Positions 34,459 through 43,784 of a stretch of 64,000 bases of DNA are shown here, in pieces. Every line of letters starts with the position of its first letter. Position 1 is the stretch's first letter. Below the pieces are notes generated by a model. The model saw nothing but the letters and a program-made list of their open reading frames with translations, did not search any database and was not told where the DNA came from. The translations under genes were made by a program, and so were the position numbers. The DNA comes from Chryseobacterium ginsenosidimutans (lineage in GTDB: Bacteria; Bacteroidota; Bacteroidia; Flavobacteriales; Weeksellaceae): contig NZ_JANUCO010000001.1 of the NCBI RefSeq assembly GCF_024807225.1, forward strand, positions 2,108,001 to 2,172,000. Reading direction: 5' to 3'.

Positions 34459-35349
34459 ATGTTTACGATTACAGAACTAAGCACCGAGAGAATCAACAGT
34501 ATAGTAACAGAAGCACTGGCTTTTGCCAACGGAAAAACTGCTAAAATTGAAGGAGAAGTTTTTTGCTCAAATCTCTTTTTTGAAGACAGCACAAGAACGA
34601 AAACAAGCTTCGATATCGCCGAAAGAAAATTAGGATTGCAGGTCGTTCCTTTTGATGCAGCCAACAGTTCTGTGAATAAAGGAGAAAGTTTATACGATAC
34701 CGTAAAAACGATTGAAAGTTTAGGAGTAAATCTTGTCGTGATAAGAGATAAAAAGGACAGATATTTTGATGAATTAGAAAATATCAACATTCCGGTGATC
34801 AACGGAGGAGACGGAACGGGAAACCATCCCTCTCAATGTATGCTGGATTTATTGACGATTTATCAGGAATTTGGAAAATTTGAAGGCTTAAAAGTAGGAA
34901 TTGTAGGAGATGTAAAACACAGCCGAGTTGCCAATTCAAATGCAGAAGCTTTAAGAAGATTGGGCGCAAAAGTATATTTCTCAGGACCAGAACAATGGTT
35001 TGATGAAGGCGCTTTAATTAACGGAACTTATCTTTCAGTAGATGAATTGATTAAAGAAGTGGATGTTTTAATGTTATTAAGAATCCAGCACGAAAGACAC
35101 GATGCAAAAATGAGTTTCTCGGCTTCAGATTACCACAGAAAATATGGTTTGACGAAAGAAAGAGAAAAAGGAATGAAAAAAGAAGCGATTATCATGCATC
35201 CTGCGCCGATCAACAGAGGTGTGGAAATAGATACAGACTTGGTAGAATGCGAACGTTCAAGAGTTTTCAAGCAAATGCAGAACGGAGTTTTCGCAAGAAT
35301 GGCAATACTTAAAGAAGCCTTAGAAAAAGAAGGACATACTTTTAAGTAA
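34459..35349 (+). CDS. pyrB: Aspartate carbamoyltransferase catalytic subunit
   Basis: 296 residues. Joins carbamoyl phosphate and aspartate, the first committed pyrimidine step. The carbamoyl-phosphate loop [12 protein letters not shown] (about 41-52), the mobile [14 protein letters not shown] (about 73-86), [16 protein letters not shown] (about 115-130) and the late [11 protein letters not shown] (about 238-248) are complete. No pyrI regulatory gene follows, so control is likely at the attenuator. carA follows after a repeat. Confidence 0.96.
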   Translation: MFTITELSTERINSIVTEALAFANGKTAKIEGEVFCSNLFFEDSTRTKTSFDIAERKLGLQVVPFDAANSSVNKGESLYDTVKTIESLGVNLVVIRDKKDRYFDELENINIPVINGGDGTGNHPSQCMLDLLTIYQEFGKFEGLKVGIVGDVKHSRVANSNAEALRRLGAKVYFSGPEQWFDEGALINGTYLSVDELIKEVDVLMLLRIQHERHDAKMSFSASDYHRKYGLTKEREKGMKKEAIIMHPAPINRGVEIDTDLVECERSRVFKQMQNGVFARMAILKEALEKEGHTFK

Positions 35350-35365
35350 AAAAGAGCCAAGATAA

Positions 35366-35549
35366 AAGTAAAAGTTGTAGAGCCCTGAAAGGGCGACCTA
35401 TTAATAGAAATGAAAGATAAAATAATCTGAGCCCCATCGGATCGGTCTGTTAATAGCCATGGGTGAAACCCTTGGAAAATAATAATAAAGGCAAAAAATT
35501 ATGTCAGCCCCGTAGGGGCGACCTGTTAATAAAAATAGAAAATCTAAAT
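35366..35549. repeat. GCCCTGAAAGGGC / GCCCCGTAGGGGC repeat series between pyrB and carA
   Basis: Three related units, each a GC hairpin followed by GACCTRTTAATA: AGCCCTGAAAGGGCGACCTATTAATAG, a middle unit GAGCCCCATCGGATCGGTCTGTTAATAG, and AGCCCCGTAGGGGCGACCTGTTAATA. Between them is CATGGGTGAAACCCTTGG, an inverted pair. The series repeats about every 60-70 bases. It supplies a false upstream start (GTG at 35463) for carA. Dispersed repeat of unknown role. Confidence 0.75.
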
Positions 35550-35555
35550 AAAAAA

Positions 35556-36641
35556 ATGAAGAAAAAGTTAATACTGGAGTCCGGTGAAGTGTTTCATGGA
35601 GAAGGTTTCGGAACAGAATTGGAAACTGCAGGAGAAGTGGTTTTCAATACCGGAATGACAGGATATCAGGAACTGATTTCTGACCCGTCTTATTGCGGTC
35701 AGATTGTTTGTATGACCTATCCGCTTATCGGAAATTATGGGATTAATAGAGATGATTATGAGAGTATCGAGCCGGCTATTAAAGGTCTTATCGTAAAAGA
35801 AGTTTGTGATTTACCATCCAATTTCCGTACTCAGATTACTTTAGATGAATTATTTAAAAAGAAAAACCTTTCAGGAATTTCAGGAATCGATACAAGAAGA
35901 CTGACAAGAATTCTTCGTAACTCTGGAGTCGTGAAAGGAAAAATCGTAAATGCTGATACTGATGATGAGTCAGTAGTTTCAGAATTAAAATCAACAACTT
36001 TCCCAACCAATCAGGTAGAGCAGGTTTCTACAAAAACGCCTTACGCGAATCCGGGTAGAGGTTTCAAAGTTGTTTTAGTAGATTTTGGTTCTAAATTAGG
36101 AATCATCAGAGAGTTATCTCAAAGAAGCTGTGACATCATCGTAGTTTCACAAGATACAACGGCGGAAGAAATTTTATTGATGGATCCGGACGGAATCATG
36201 TTGTCAAACGGTCCTGGAGATCCGGAAGACAACCAACATGCGTTGGAAATGATCCGTGGATTATTAGGAAAAGTTCCAATCTTCGGAATCTGTTTGGGAC
36301 ACCAATTAATCGGATTGGCTTGTGGAGCAAAAACGTTCAAGCTAAAATTCGGTCACAGAGGAGGAAATCACCCAGTTTTAGATTTAGAAAAAAACAAAGT
36401 GGCAATAACTTCTCAAAATCACGGTTACGCGGTTGATCAGGAAAGTTTAAAAGGAACAGACTTAATTGAAACACACATCGCATTAAACGACAGAACAAAC
36501 GAAGGTCTGAAACACAAGATTCACCCTTGTTTCTCAGTTCAGTATCACCCGGAAGCTAGTCCAGGTCCAGAAGATGCGAACTACTTATTTGATGACTTCA
36601 TCCACTTGATGGAAGATTTTAAGAATAAGAAGAATCAGTAA
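35556..36641 (+). CDS. carA: Carbamoyl-phosphate synthase small subunit
   Basis: 361 residues from ATG 35556, the family start MKKKLILESGEVFHGEGFG; the longer reading from 35463 goes through repeats. The small subunit releases ammonia from glutamine and feeds it to CarB. An N-terminal domain (about 1-150) is followed by a class I glutamine amidotransferase with SNGPGDPED, the nucleophile FGICLGHQLIGLA (Cys about 243), and the His/Glu pair in FSVQYHPEASPGPEDA (about 326-341). The pair product serves both arginine and pyrimidine synthesis next door. Confidence 0.96.
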   Translation: MKKKLILESGEVFHGEGFGTELETAGEVVFNTGMTGYQELISDPSYCGQIVCMTYPLIGNYGINRDDYESIEPAIKGLIVKEVCDLPSNFRTQITLDELFKKKNLSGISGIDTRRLTRILRNSGVVKGKIVNADTDDESVVSELKSTTFPTNQVEQVSTKTPYANPGRGFKVVLVDFGSKLGIIRELSQRSCDIIVVSQDTTAEEILLMDPDGIMLSNGPGDPEDNQHALEMIRGLLGKVPIFGICLGHQLIGLACGAKTFKLKFGHRGGNHPVLDLEKNKVAITSQNHGYAVDQESLKGTDLIETHIALNDRTNEGLKHKIHPCFSVQYHPEASPGPEDANYLFDDFIHLMEDFKNKKNQ

Positions 36642-36652
36642 AAAAGATTTAA

Positions 36653-37082
36653 GATATTAGACATCAGATAACAGACTTTATTATGCATAATTTTGAGAAA
36701 TTACTTTTCTGGCAGAAGTCAATAGAATTAGCGAAAGAGGTTTATACAATTTGTGCTGAGTTACCGAAAGATGAAAAATTTGGTTTGATTTCTCAAATTA
36801 AAAGAGCTGCAGTTTCAATTCCATCAAATATTGCGGAAGGAGCTGGAAGAAACAACGACAGAGAATTTTACCATTTTCTTGGAATTGCAAATGCTTCCTC
36901 TTTTGAATTGCAGACACAATTAATTTTAACTCGAGAGCTCAATTTATTAAATGCAGAAAAAGTCAACAGTTTAATATCAAATCTAAATGAAATTCAAAGA
37001 ATGATTTACTCATTTAAATCTAATCTAAAAAAGTAAAACAAAACGCTGGAAGTCTGAAATCTGACATCTAGCATCTCATATC
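36653..37082. repeat. Imperfect inverted repeats flanking the four-helix-bundle gene
   Basis: GATATTAGACATCAGATAACAGAC at 36653-36676 is answered by 37052-37082, whose complement reads GATATGAGATGCTAGATGTC then AGATTTCAGAC. The arms share GATAT-AGA-AT and CAGAT--CAGAC but the right arm has seven extra bases. They end 6 bases before the start and begin 15 after the stop of the enclosed gene and together form a unit of about 430 bases between carA and carB. Confidence 0.6.
36683..37036 (+). CDS. Four-helix-bundle protein of the S23/IVP type
   Basis: 117 residues, all helical, matching the family first seen in intervening sequences of 23S rRNA genes. Family marks are FEKLLFWQKSIELAKEVY (about 4-21), LISQIKRAAVSIPSNIAEGAGR (about 35-56) and EFYHFLGIANASSFELQTQL (about 61-80). 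Relatives form pentamers and include the Avd protein of diversity-generating retroelements; a cellular role is unknown. It breaks the otherwise contiguous carA-carB pair and is framed by imperfect inverted repeats, so it looks like an insert. No reverse transcriptase is near. Confidence 0.9.
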   Translation: MHNFEKLLFWQKSIELAKEVYTICAELPKDEKFGLISQIKRAAVSIPSNIAEGAGRNNDREFYHFLGIANASSFELQTQLILTRELNLLNAEKVNSLISNLNEIQRMIYSFKSNLKK

Positions 37083-37093
37083 TAAATTAGAAA

Positions 37094-40000
37094 ATGGCAA
37101 AACGTACAGATATAAAAACAATTTTAGTAATCGGTTCCGGACCAATTATCATCGGTCAGGCGGCGGAGTTTGATTACGCAGGAACGCAGGCTTGTTTGTC
37201 TTTGAGAGAAGAAGGCTACAAGGTAATTTTGATTAATTCAAATCCTGCAACGATTATGACGGATGTTGAAATCGCTGATAAAGTATATATCGAGCCGATT
37301 TCACTTCAATTTGTAAGTCACATCATCAGAAAAGAGCGTCCCGATGCACTTTTACCGACTCTTGGTGGACAAACTGGGTTGAACATGGCGGTAGAATTGG
37401 AAAAATCAGGAATTCTTGAAGAATGTAAAGTTGAGGTTCTTGGAACTACGCTTTCTGCGATCAACAGAGCGGAAGACAGAGATCTTTTCCGTGAATTGAT
37501 GAGAGAACTGAACGAACCGGTTCCTGAATCTGATATCGTAACGACAGTAGAAGGAGCAATTGATTTCGCAAATGAAATCGGTTATCCGGTAATTGTTCGT
37601 CCTGCCTTTACGATGGGTGGAACAGGAGGCGGAATCGCTGCAACAGAAGCTGAATTGAAAGAAATTGCAGAATTAGGTTTGAAATATAGCCCGGTTACGC
37701 AATGTCTTATTGAAAGATCAATTGCAGGTTTCAAAGAAATTGAATACGAAGTAATGCGTGATGCAAACGACAACGCGATTGTGGTTTGTAACATGGAAAA
37801 TATAGATCCGGTAGGAGTTCACACAGGTGACTCGATCGTTGTAGCGCCTTCTCAGACACTTTCTGACAGAGAATATCAGATGTTGAGAAATGCTTCTTTA
37901 AAAATCATCAGAGCATTAGGAATTGAGGGTGGATGTAACGTACAGTTGGCTTTAGATCCCCATTCATTCGAATATTATATCATCGAGGTTAACCCGAGAG
38001 TTTCTCGTTCATCGGCTTTGGCAAGTAAGGCAACTGGTTATCCGATTGCTAAAATTGCTGCTAAAATTGCGGTAGGATTAACGTTAGATGAAATCATGAA
38101 TCCGGTTACAGGAAAGACTTACGCTTGTTTCGAGCCGGCTTTGGATTATGTGGTAACAAAATTCCCGAGATTCCCGTTCGATAAATTCGAAACGGCGGAC
38201 AGAAGATTATCAACACAGATGAAAGCGACGGGTGAAGTAATGGCAATCGGAAGAAATTTCGAGGAATCTTTACAAAAAGCAATCCGTTCTCTTGAAACTG
38301 GTCTTACTCATTTAGGTTTAAAGAAAAAACAGGCTGAAGCGCTTACTGAAGAAGAAATTGAAAGAAGAATCAGAGTTTGTGATGACGAAAGATTATTCAT
38401 TATCGGAGATGCTTTAAGAAGAGGGTACGATTGGGAAAAGATTGTAGAATGGAGCAAGATTGATAAATTCTTCATCTGGAAAATCAAGAAGTTAATTGAT
38501 TTTGAAACAACAATTGCTAATAATAAATTTGACTTAGAAACTTTAATTCAGGCTAAAAAATTAGGTTTTGCAGATGTACATATTGCAGAGCTTTGGGAAG
38601 TTTCTCAGCGTGAAGTTTATAATTTCAGAAAAGAAAATGGAGTAGTACCGGTTTTCAAAATGGTAGACACTTGCGCCGCAGAATTTGAATCTGAAACACC
38701 ATATTTCTATGGAACTTACGAAGAAGAAAACGAAAGTGTAGTTTCGGATAAGCAAAAAGTAATCGTTTTAGGTTCAGGACCCATCAGAATCGGACAGGGC
38801 GTTGAGTTTGACTACGCGACAGTTCACTCGGTTTGGGCGATCAAAGAAATGGGTTACGAAGCAATTATTATCAACAACAACCCTGAAACGGTTTCTACAG
38901 ACTTCTCGATTTCAGATAAATTATACTTCGAACCTTTAACGGAAGAAGACGTAATGAACATCATCGATCTTGAAAAACCAATGGGAGTTGTCGTTCAGTT
39001 TGGTGGACAAACAGCGATCAATTTAGCCGATAAACTGGCAAGTTACGGAGTGAAAATCTTAGGAACTTCTCTGGAAGATCTAGACAGAGCTGAAAACAGA
39101 GATAAATTTGAAAAAGCCCTTCAGGAAATGGGGATTCCTCAACCTTTAGGAAAAACTTCAACTTCAAAAGAAGAAGCGATAAAAATTGCCAACGAAATCG
39201 GTTATCCGGTGTTGGTTCGTCCAAGCTACGTGTTGGGAGGGAGAGCAATGGAAATTGTTTACACAGAAGCAGAACTTTCTCACTACATGGAATTTGCGGT
39301 AGAAGCAAGTCCAGATCAGCCGGTTTTAGTTGACCGTTATATCACCGGAAAAGAGGTTGAAGTAGATGCAATCTGCGACGGCGAAACGGTAATTATTCCT
39401 GGGATTATGGAGCATATCGAAAGAGCCGGAGTTCACTCAGGAGATTCAATCGCAGTGTATCCGCCACAGAATGTTTCTCAGGCAGAAATCGACACTTTGG
39501 TAGATTATACCGAAAGATTAGCTAAAGGATTGAATGTGATTGGATTAATGAATATTCAATATGTTTTATTGGATGGTAATGTTTACGTAATCGAGGTAAA
39601 TCCGCGTTCATCGAGAACAGTTCCTTTCTTATCTAAAATCACGGAAGTTCCGATGGCAAACTTAGCAACGAAAGCTATTTTAGGTCAAAAACTGAAAGAT
39701 TTAGGCTACAAAAACGGATTGGTTCCTAAAAAAGAAGGAGTCTTCGTAAAAGTTCCTGTCTTCTCATTCTCAAAACTAACGAAAGTTGACATCTCTCTAG
39801 GACCAGAAATGAAGTCTACAGGAGAAGTTATGGGGAAAGACACAACACTGGAAAAAGCACTTTACAAAGGATTAATCGCGGCAGGAAGAAAAGTTCCGAT
39901 GCATGGTTCAATCTTGTTCACGGTAGCTGATAAACACAAGCAGGAAGCGGCAGATTTAGCAGCGAGATTCCATGAGGTTGGTTTCAGAATCTGGGCAACG

Positions 40001-40276
40001 GAAGGAACTGCAAAATTCTTCGGAGAACAAGGAATTCCTTGTAAAATCGGATATAAAATAGGAGAAGAAAGCGTAAACTTAATCGACTTGATTCAAAAAG
40101 GAAAAGTACAATATGTTGTCAACACCATGACGAAAGGAAAACAGTCTGAAAGAGACGGTTTCCAGATCAGAAGAATGAGTGTGGAAAACGGTGTTCCTTG
40201 TTTAACATCAATGGATACGGTAGAAGCAATCTTGAAAGTTATCGAAAGCATGAGTTTCAAAATGGAGACGATGTAA
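37094..40276 (+). CDS. carB: Carbamoyl-phosphate synthase large subunit
   Basis: 1060 residues. Makes carbamoyl phosphate from bicarbonate, ammonia and two ATP. Two homologous ATP-grasp halves are seen: first [22 protein letters not shown] (about 13-34) with [23 protein letters not shown] (about 298-320); second [24 protein letters not shown] (about 557-580) with [16 protein letters not shown] (about 833-848). The C-terminal MGS regulatory domain (about 930-1060) contains [21 protein letters not shown] and INTMTKG-like [20 protein letters not shown]. Last gene of the pyrimidine unit, with a terminator behind it. Confidence 0.97.
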   Translation: MAKRTDIKTILVIGSGPIIIGQAAEFDYAGTQACLSLREEGYKVILINSNPATIMTDVEIADKVYIEPISLQFVSHIIRKERPDALLPTLGGQTGLNMAVELEKSGILEECKVEVLGTTLSAINRAEDRDLFRELMRELNEPVPESDIVTTVEGAIDFANEIGYPVIVRPAFTMGGTGGGIAATEAELKEIAELGLKYSPVTQCLIERSIAGFKEIEYEVMRDANDNAIVVCNMENIDPVGVHTGDSIVVAPSQTLSDREYQMLRNASLKIIRALGIEGGCNVQLALDPHSFEYYIIEVNPRVSRSSALASKATGYPIAKIAAKIAVGLTLDEIMNPVTGKTYACFEPALDYVVTKFPRFPFDKFETADRRLSTQMKATGEVMAIGRNFEESLQKAIRSLETGLTHLGLKKKQAEALTEEEIERRIRVCDDERLFIIGDALRRGYDWEKIVEWSKIDKFFIWKIKKLIDFETTIANNKFDLETLIQAKKLGFADVHIAELWEVSQREVYNFRKENGVVPVFKMVDTCAAEFESETPYFYGTYEEENESVVSDKQKVIVLGSGPIRIGQGVEFDYATVHSVWAIKEMGYEAIIINNNPETVSTDFSISDKLYFEPLTEEDVMNIIDLEKPMGVVVQFGGQTAINLADKLASYGVKILGTSLEDLDRAENRDKFEKALQEMGIPQPLGKTSTSKEEAIKIANEIGYPVLVRPSYVLGGRAMEIVYTEAELSHYMEFAVEASPDQPVLVDRYITGKEVEVDAICDGETVIIPGIMEHIERAGVHSGDSIAVYPPQNVSQAEIDTLVDYTERLAKGLNVIGLMNIQYVLLDGNVYVIEVNPRSSRTVPFLSKITEVPMANLATKAILGQKLKDLGYKNGLVPKKEGVFVKVPVFSFSKLTKVDISLGPEMKSTGEVMGKDTTLEKALYKGLIAAGRKVPMHGSILFTVADKHKQEAADLAARFHEVGFRIWATEGTAKFFGEQGIPCKIGYKIGEESVNLIDLIQKGKVQYVVNTMTKGKQSERDGFQIRRMSVENGVPCLTSMDTVEAILKVIESMSFKMETM

Positions 40277-40299
40277 TTTTCGGATTTAAATATATTTTT

Positions 40300-40331
40300 A
40301 AACCTCGTAAGTTTTCTTACGAGGTTTTTTG
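40300..40331 (+). terminator. Terminator after carB
   Basis: AAACCTCGTAAG pairs with CTTACGAGGTTT around TTTT, followed by further T. It is 23 bases behind the carB stop. Confidence 0.88.
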
Positions 40332-40437
40332 TTTGTTGATTTTTAGAAATTTTGTAGAAATTAGAAATATTAAATGTAAGTTTAATTCTGTTTTAGCAAA
40401 TTTTCAAAAATGCATCAAATTATACTGAATTAAACCT

Positions 40438-40992
40438 ATGATAATTACTTTAGAAAATATTAATGCTTTCTTTCAAGAATATCCGGTAAAAAACATTAAA
40501 TGTGATCATAAGATTTTAACTGATTATGAGAAAATTTTTGGGGTCTTTGATGGGAGCTTTGGATATTTAAGTTACCTTGAATTTAAATCTAATGATAATT
40601 CAACAATATTTTTGGGATCGTACCCATTCAATGGTTCCGATTTGTGGAAATGTAAAAAATGTGGAAAACTTAAATTCTTTTATACAGAAGCAGGAGGTCA
40701 TTTTCCAAAAATGATTGCTATTGATGTTGATTTTGACAAAAATTATAAATCAGATCCTTTTGTAAAACTTGTTTCAATTAATAAAGACAAATTAAGTAAT
40801 TTTATAGAGAAATTTAATTTCAATGAATTAAAAAATCCAGAAAATATTCAAAAATTTGATGGTGTGAAAATTATAGATAAAGATATTGAATATATTTTTG
40901 GTTATCATGAATATGGTAATACGATAACTTTTAATATCGTCGCTGATAGAGATACTCTTAGAAAATTATTTGAATTTGAAAAATCTGATTAA
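40438..40992 (+). CDS. Hypothetical protein with a CxxC pair
   Basis: 184 residues; not recognised. It is soluble, AT-rich in codons, and has alternating short strands and helices. One zinc-like pair (WKCKKCGKLKF, about 76-86) is not joined by a second. The mixed composition and size recall SUKH-type or other immunity proteins, but no family motif is certain. It sits directly behind the carB terminator and 3 bases before the SRPBCC gene, so the two are probably cotranscribed. Confidence 0.55.
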   Translation: MIITLENINAFFQEYPVKNIKCDHKILTDYEKIFGVFDGSFGYLSYLEFKSNDNSTIFLGSYPFNGSDLWKCKKCGKLKFFYTEAGGHFPKMIAIDVDFDKNYKSDPFVKLVSINKDKLSNFIEKFNFNELKNPENIQKFDGVKIIDKDIEYIFGYHEYGNTITFNIVADRDTLRKLFEFEKSD

Positions 40993-40995
40993 AAC

Positions 40996-41424
40996 ATGTC
41001 AACACAAAATTTTTCATACTCCTTCACAACTTCAAAATCTCCGGAAGAAGTTTTCAATATTTTAATTGATCCTAAAAAATGGTGGATCGGTTTGCATAAC
41101 GAAATCATAACCGGAAATTCTGAAAAATTAAACGATGAATTTACCTTTACTGCAGGAAATGGAGCTCATCATTCCGTACAAAAATTAGTAGAATTAATTC
41201 CAAATGAAAAGATAGTTTGGGAAGTTATAGACAGCAATCTGACGTTTTCAAAAAAAACAGACGAATGGACTGGAACTAAAATACGTTTTGAAACATTTAA
41301 AGAAAATGACAAAACAAAAGTAGTTTTCACTCACGACGGTTTGACGCCACAATTTGAGTGTTATGGCGGATGTTCAAGTGCATGGTTGCAGTATTTGAAA
41401 AACTTAGAAAAAGAATTGAATTAA
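40996..41424 (+). CDS. SRPBCC/AHSA1-domain protein
   Basis: 142 residues of the START-like helix-grip fold. It shows the usual order: FTTSKSPEEVFNILIDPKKWW (about 10-30), VQKLVELIPNEKIVWEVIDS (about 55-74), and the final TKVVFTHDGLTPQFECYGGCSSAWLQYLKNL (about 108-138). Such proteins bind small hydrophobic ligands; the substrate is unknown. It follows the hypothetical gene by 3 bases, and the next gene may start just after its stop. Confidence 0.85.
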   Translation: MSTQNFSYSFTTSKSPEEVFNILIDPKKWWIGLHNEIITGNSEKLNDEFTFTAGNGAHHSVQKLVELIPNEKIVWEVIDSNLTFSKKTDEWTGTKIRFETFKENDKTKVVFTHDGLTPQFECYGGCSSAWLQYLKNLEKELN

Positions 41425-41438
41425 TTAAACAAAAATCT

Positions 41439-41972
41439 GTGCAAAAACCTATTAAAACTATCCTAATTTTTCTTTTCGTATTGATTTCGACCATATTTTT
41501 TGGGCAAAATCAAACTGAAAATTCTCTTTTAATTAAAGAGAATTTGGATTTCCCTTTTGGAACTATTGTAAAAATGAAGGTTGAGATTATTGACGGAGCC
41601 AGTTTAAATTTAAAAGCTCTTCAAGGGCAATATTTAATAAAAATTAAAGAAATCAATGATAAATCTCTTGAAAAACCTGTAATTATGGAATTTGTAGATG
41701 AATCAAGAGAATTTCCTACAAACAATTTTGCGCTGTACGAATTACTTTACGAAAAAGAAGTTGAAAATGGTTTAAGTTCCGATAAAATTGCAGAAATGAA
41801 TAAAAACTATGTCGGAAAAATAGTTGTTGTTTTAGGATATGAGTCAGGGAAATTTACAGGAAGTCCGAATAAAAGCGAATATGTAAAAACTAATGTAAAT
41901 TCATTTCAACTGGTAAATCAGGATTATGGATTTCATTTTAAAAATTATATTGTGATTGATTCGAAGTTGTAA
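41439..41972 (+). CDS. Hypothetical secreted protein
   Basis: 177 residues from GTG 41439. An ATG at 41358 lies within the SRPBCC gene and would put a charged stretch before the signal peptide, so the GTG is preferred although not proven. The signal peptide is about 1-23 (ends IFFGQ). The mature part contains a small beta-rich domain with GTIVKMKVEIIDGASLN and NYVGKIVVVLGYESGKFTGSP, which may bind a ligand or polymer. Not recognised. The gene converges on the small gene 41973-42203 with no space between. Confidence 0.6.
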   Translation: MQKPIKTILIFLFVLISTIFFGQNQTENSLLIKENLDFPFGTIVKMKVEIIDGASLNLKALQGQYLIKIKEINDKSLEKPVIMEFVDESREFPTNNFALYELLYEKEVENGLSSDKIAEMNKNYVGKIVVVLGYESGKFTGSPNKSEYVKTNVNSFQLVNQDYGFHFKNYIVIDSKL

Positions 41973-42203
41973 TTAAATGCCATATTTTGAACTCATTTCA
42001 TCAAGAAAAGTTTCAATTTCGATAGGTTGATCGTAAGATCTTTTTTTTATTTTTTGAAGACTTTCTATTTGTTCTTCTGATAGCTTGAAATTGCTTTTTT
42101 CCTCTTGAAGAATTCCTTCAATATAGCCCAAAACCCGCTCCAAAATGTTTTCAGGTGCATCTTTCAGAATTTCATTGATGTTTTTTAATGTAACAGATTC
42201 CAT
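41973..42203 (-). CDS. Small antitoxin-like hypothetical protein
   Basis: 76 residues, helical and acidic. N-terminal NINEILKDAPENILERVLGYIEGILQEE (about 8-35) resembles the start of some type II antitoxins and DUF2281 proteins; the end LSEEQIESLQKIKKRSYDQPIEIETFLDEMSSKYGI is like the toxin-binding tail of addiction-module antitoxins. There is no toxin gene on either side (upstream is the 42320 gene on the other strand). Either an orphan antitoxin or a misread hypothetical. Stop abuts the converging secreted protein gene. Confidence 0.55.
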   Translation of the reverse strand: MESVTLKNINEILKDAPENILERVLGYIEGILQEEKSNFKLSEEQIESLQKIKKRSYDQPIEIETFLDEMSSKYGI

Positions 42204-42319
42204 CTCTTTTTGTTTTAAACAAATTTATGAAATAATTAATTTCAAATGTAATGCATCAAAAATTAAGTTGCTGGATGATAAAAATTGTATAATTTAGAAA
42301 TTAGTAAAACAATACAATC

Positions 42320-42817
42320 ATGGCAGAATATCAGGCAAAATCAGATAGCAGTTTATCTTTTGAATTAACAAAAAATGATAAATTAATAGGGAAACTTGCG
42401 TATAAAAGTTGGTTTAAGTTCAGTGCGGAAATTGAAATTTTAAATTCAAAATATCAGATTGAGCCGAAAGGTTTTTGGGGAACAACAGTCGAGCTCAAAG
42501 ATGGAGGAAATGTCTTGATGAAATTCACCATGAATTGGAATGGAGATATCGTAATTCATACTTATTTTGACAATATTGAGGAGGATTATATTTTTAAATA
42601 TAGAGGTATTTTTAAAGAATCATTTGTACTGACGGATCAAAATGGAAGCGAACTTTTAATTATGAAACCAGATTTGAAATGGTTTTCAATGAATTACGAA
42701 TATAATCTTACAACATCCGATATTTTTGAAAACCTTCCGCATAAAGGAATATTGTTAATGAATTCAATACATTGTGCCAATTATTTTATGTCGATGATGA
42801 TGTCAGGAATGGGTTAA
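42320..42817 (+). CDS. Hypothetical protein, tubby-like composition
   Basis: 165 residues; family not recognised. Regular beta-hairpin pattern (KLAYKSWFKFSAEIEIL, YQIEPKGFWGTTVELKDGG, LMKFTMNWNGDIVIHTYF, YIFKYRGIFKESFVLTDQNGSELLIMKP) is suggestive of a barrel such as the LURP/tubby fold, but this is only a shape impression. A hydrophobic C-terminal end (ILLMNSIHCANYFMSMMMSGMG) could be a helix. It converges with the following protease-like gene, overlapping by 4 bases. Confidence 0.55.
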   Translation: MAEYQAKSDSSLSFELTKNDKLIGKLAYKSWFKFSAEIEILNSKYQIEPKGFWGTTVELKDGGNVLMKFTMNWNGDIVIHTYFDNIEEDYIFKYRGIFKESFVLTDQNGSELLIMKPDLKWFSMNYEYNLTTSDIFENLPHKGILLMNSIHCANYFMSMMMSGMG

Positions 42818-43662
42818 TTAATCTTATAATAAGGTTCATTAAAATATTTACTAGGCTTAATATAAACCACCTTTCTGTCTTTGTCAAAAATCCAGTTGAA
42901 TCTGCGCATAACATCAGCTGCAAAATAATTTGCGTGCTGAGTTTTGAGGTCACCTGTAAAAAATCCGGCGGAGATATTTTTTAGGACAATATTTCCAAGC
43001 TTTAAAAAAGGTAAAACTCCTTGTTTCGTTGTGATGATTTGTCCGGCAGAATTTTTCATTGATTTTTCGCCTGTAATTTTTAGCTTTTCATTCAAATCAT
43101 TGGCTTCTGCGAATTCATTACTGTACAACAAACCTCCTGAATAACCCGATTGCAGAAGAAAATAAGCTTCCTGCTGTTTGTCTTCAACCACGTTATCTGC
43201 AACGATGTAGAACTGTCCGTTTTTTACGTAAAGATTCATCGGCTGATAATCCTTTAGATCAGGTTCTTTATCATAAGAAACAAACTGATTGTTGTTGTAA
43301 TCGATCTTAAAATATTTGTCTTTAAAAATTCCGGTTCCGATTTTTCCGTCGGCTTCATGACCAGTCAATTCATTGTCAAAAAAACGGATGTTTTCGTACT
43401 TTTTATTTCCAATTTTTATAGTGTTGCCATCACTTATTTCATCTTTAAAAATAATATGATCTGCTTTTCTGGTTCTTTCGGGAGAAATTGATGCCTCTTC
43501 CATCGCAATCTGGAACATCAGATGAAGAGAATCTTTATCATTTACTAAAGCTTTAACAATAATGTTATTATGTTTTGTAATTCTGAACGGAATGATTTCC
43601 TGTGCTTTAACAATAGAAATCGAGATGAAAATCAGGAGGGAGAAAATTGTTTTATTGAGCAT
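42814..43662 (-). CDS. Aspartic-protease-like secreted protein without visible catalytic aspartates
   Basis: 282 residues from ATG 43662 (start MLNKTIFSLL, a signal peptide to about residue 20, ending KAQ). The longer reading from 43707 has an extra polar stretch before the signal and is rejected. The layout follows retropepsin-like double-domain proteins of Bacteroidota: first lobe with HLMFQIAMEEASIS where D-T/S-G should stand (about 41-54), a middle GHEADGKIGTGIFKDKYFKIDYNNNQF, and a second lobe FLLQSGYSGGLLYS where LDTG is usual (about 163-176). Both catalytic Asp appear lost, so it may be a non-catalytic binder. Family assignment is from pattern only. Confidence 0.65.
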   Translation of the reverse strand: MLNKTIFSLLIFISISIVKAQEIIPFRITKHNNIIVKALVNDKDSLHLMFQIAMEEASISPERTRKADHIIFKDEISDGNTIKIGNKKYENIRFFDNELTGHEADGKIGTGIFKDKYFKIDYNNNQFVSYDKEPDLKDYQPMNLYVKNGQFYIVADNVVEDKQQEAYFLLQSGYSGGLLYSNEFAEANDLNEKLKITGEKSMKNSAGQIITTKQGVLPFLKLGNIVLKNISAGFFTGDLKTQHANYFAADVMRRFNWIFDKDRKVVYIKPSKYFNEPYYKIN

Positions 43663-43784
43663 TTTTTGTGATGGATAATTCGAGCTAAATGTAAGAAAAA
43701 TTTGCATCCATTTTTGTTAAAATAAATTTGAAACCACTCAAAATGTATATCTTTAAAAACTAATAATTAATTTTTAAAAGCCAA

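Noticed and set aside
35366..35549. Possible CRISPR array
   Set aside because: Units are few and diverged, include hairpins and have non-unique spacers; no cas genes are in the window.
35463..35555. Upstream start of carA
   Set aside because: It reads through the GCCC repeat series; the normal CarA start is at 35556.
38561..39308. Minus-strand frames inside carB
   Set aside because: Shadows of the coding strand with no protein-like features.
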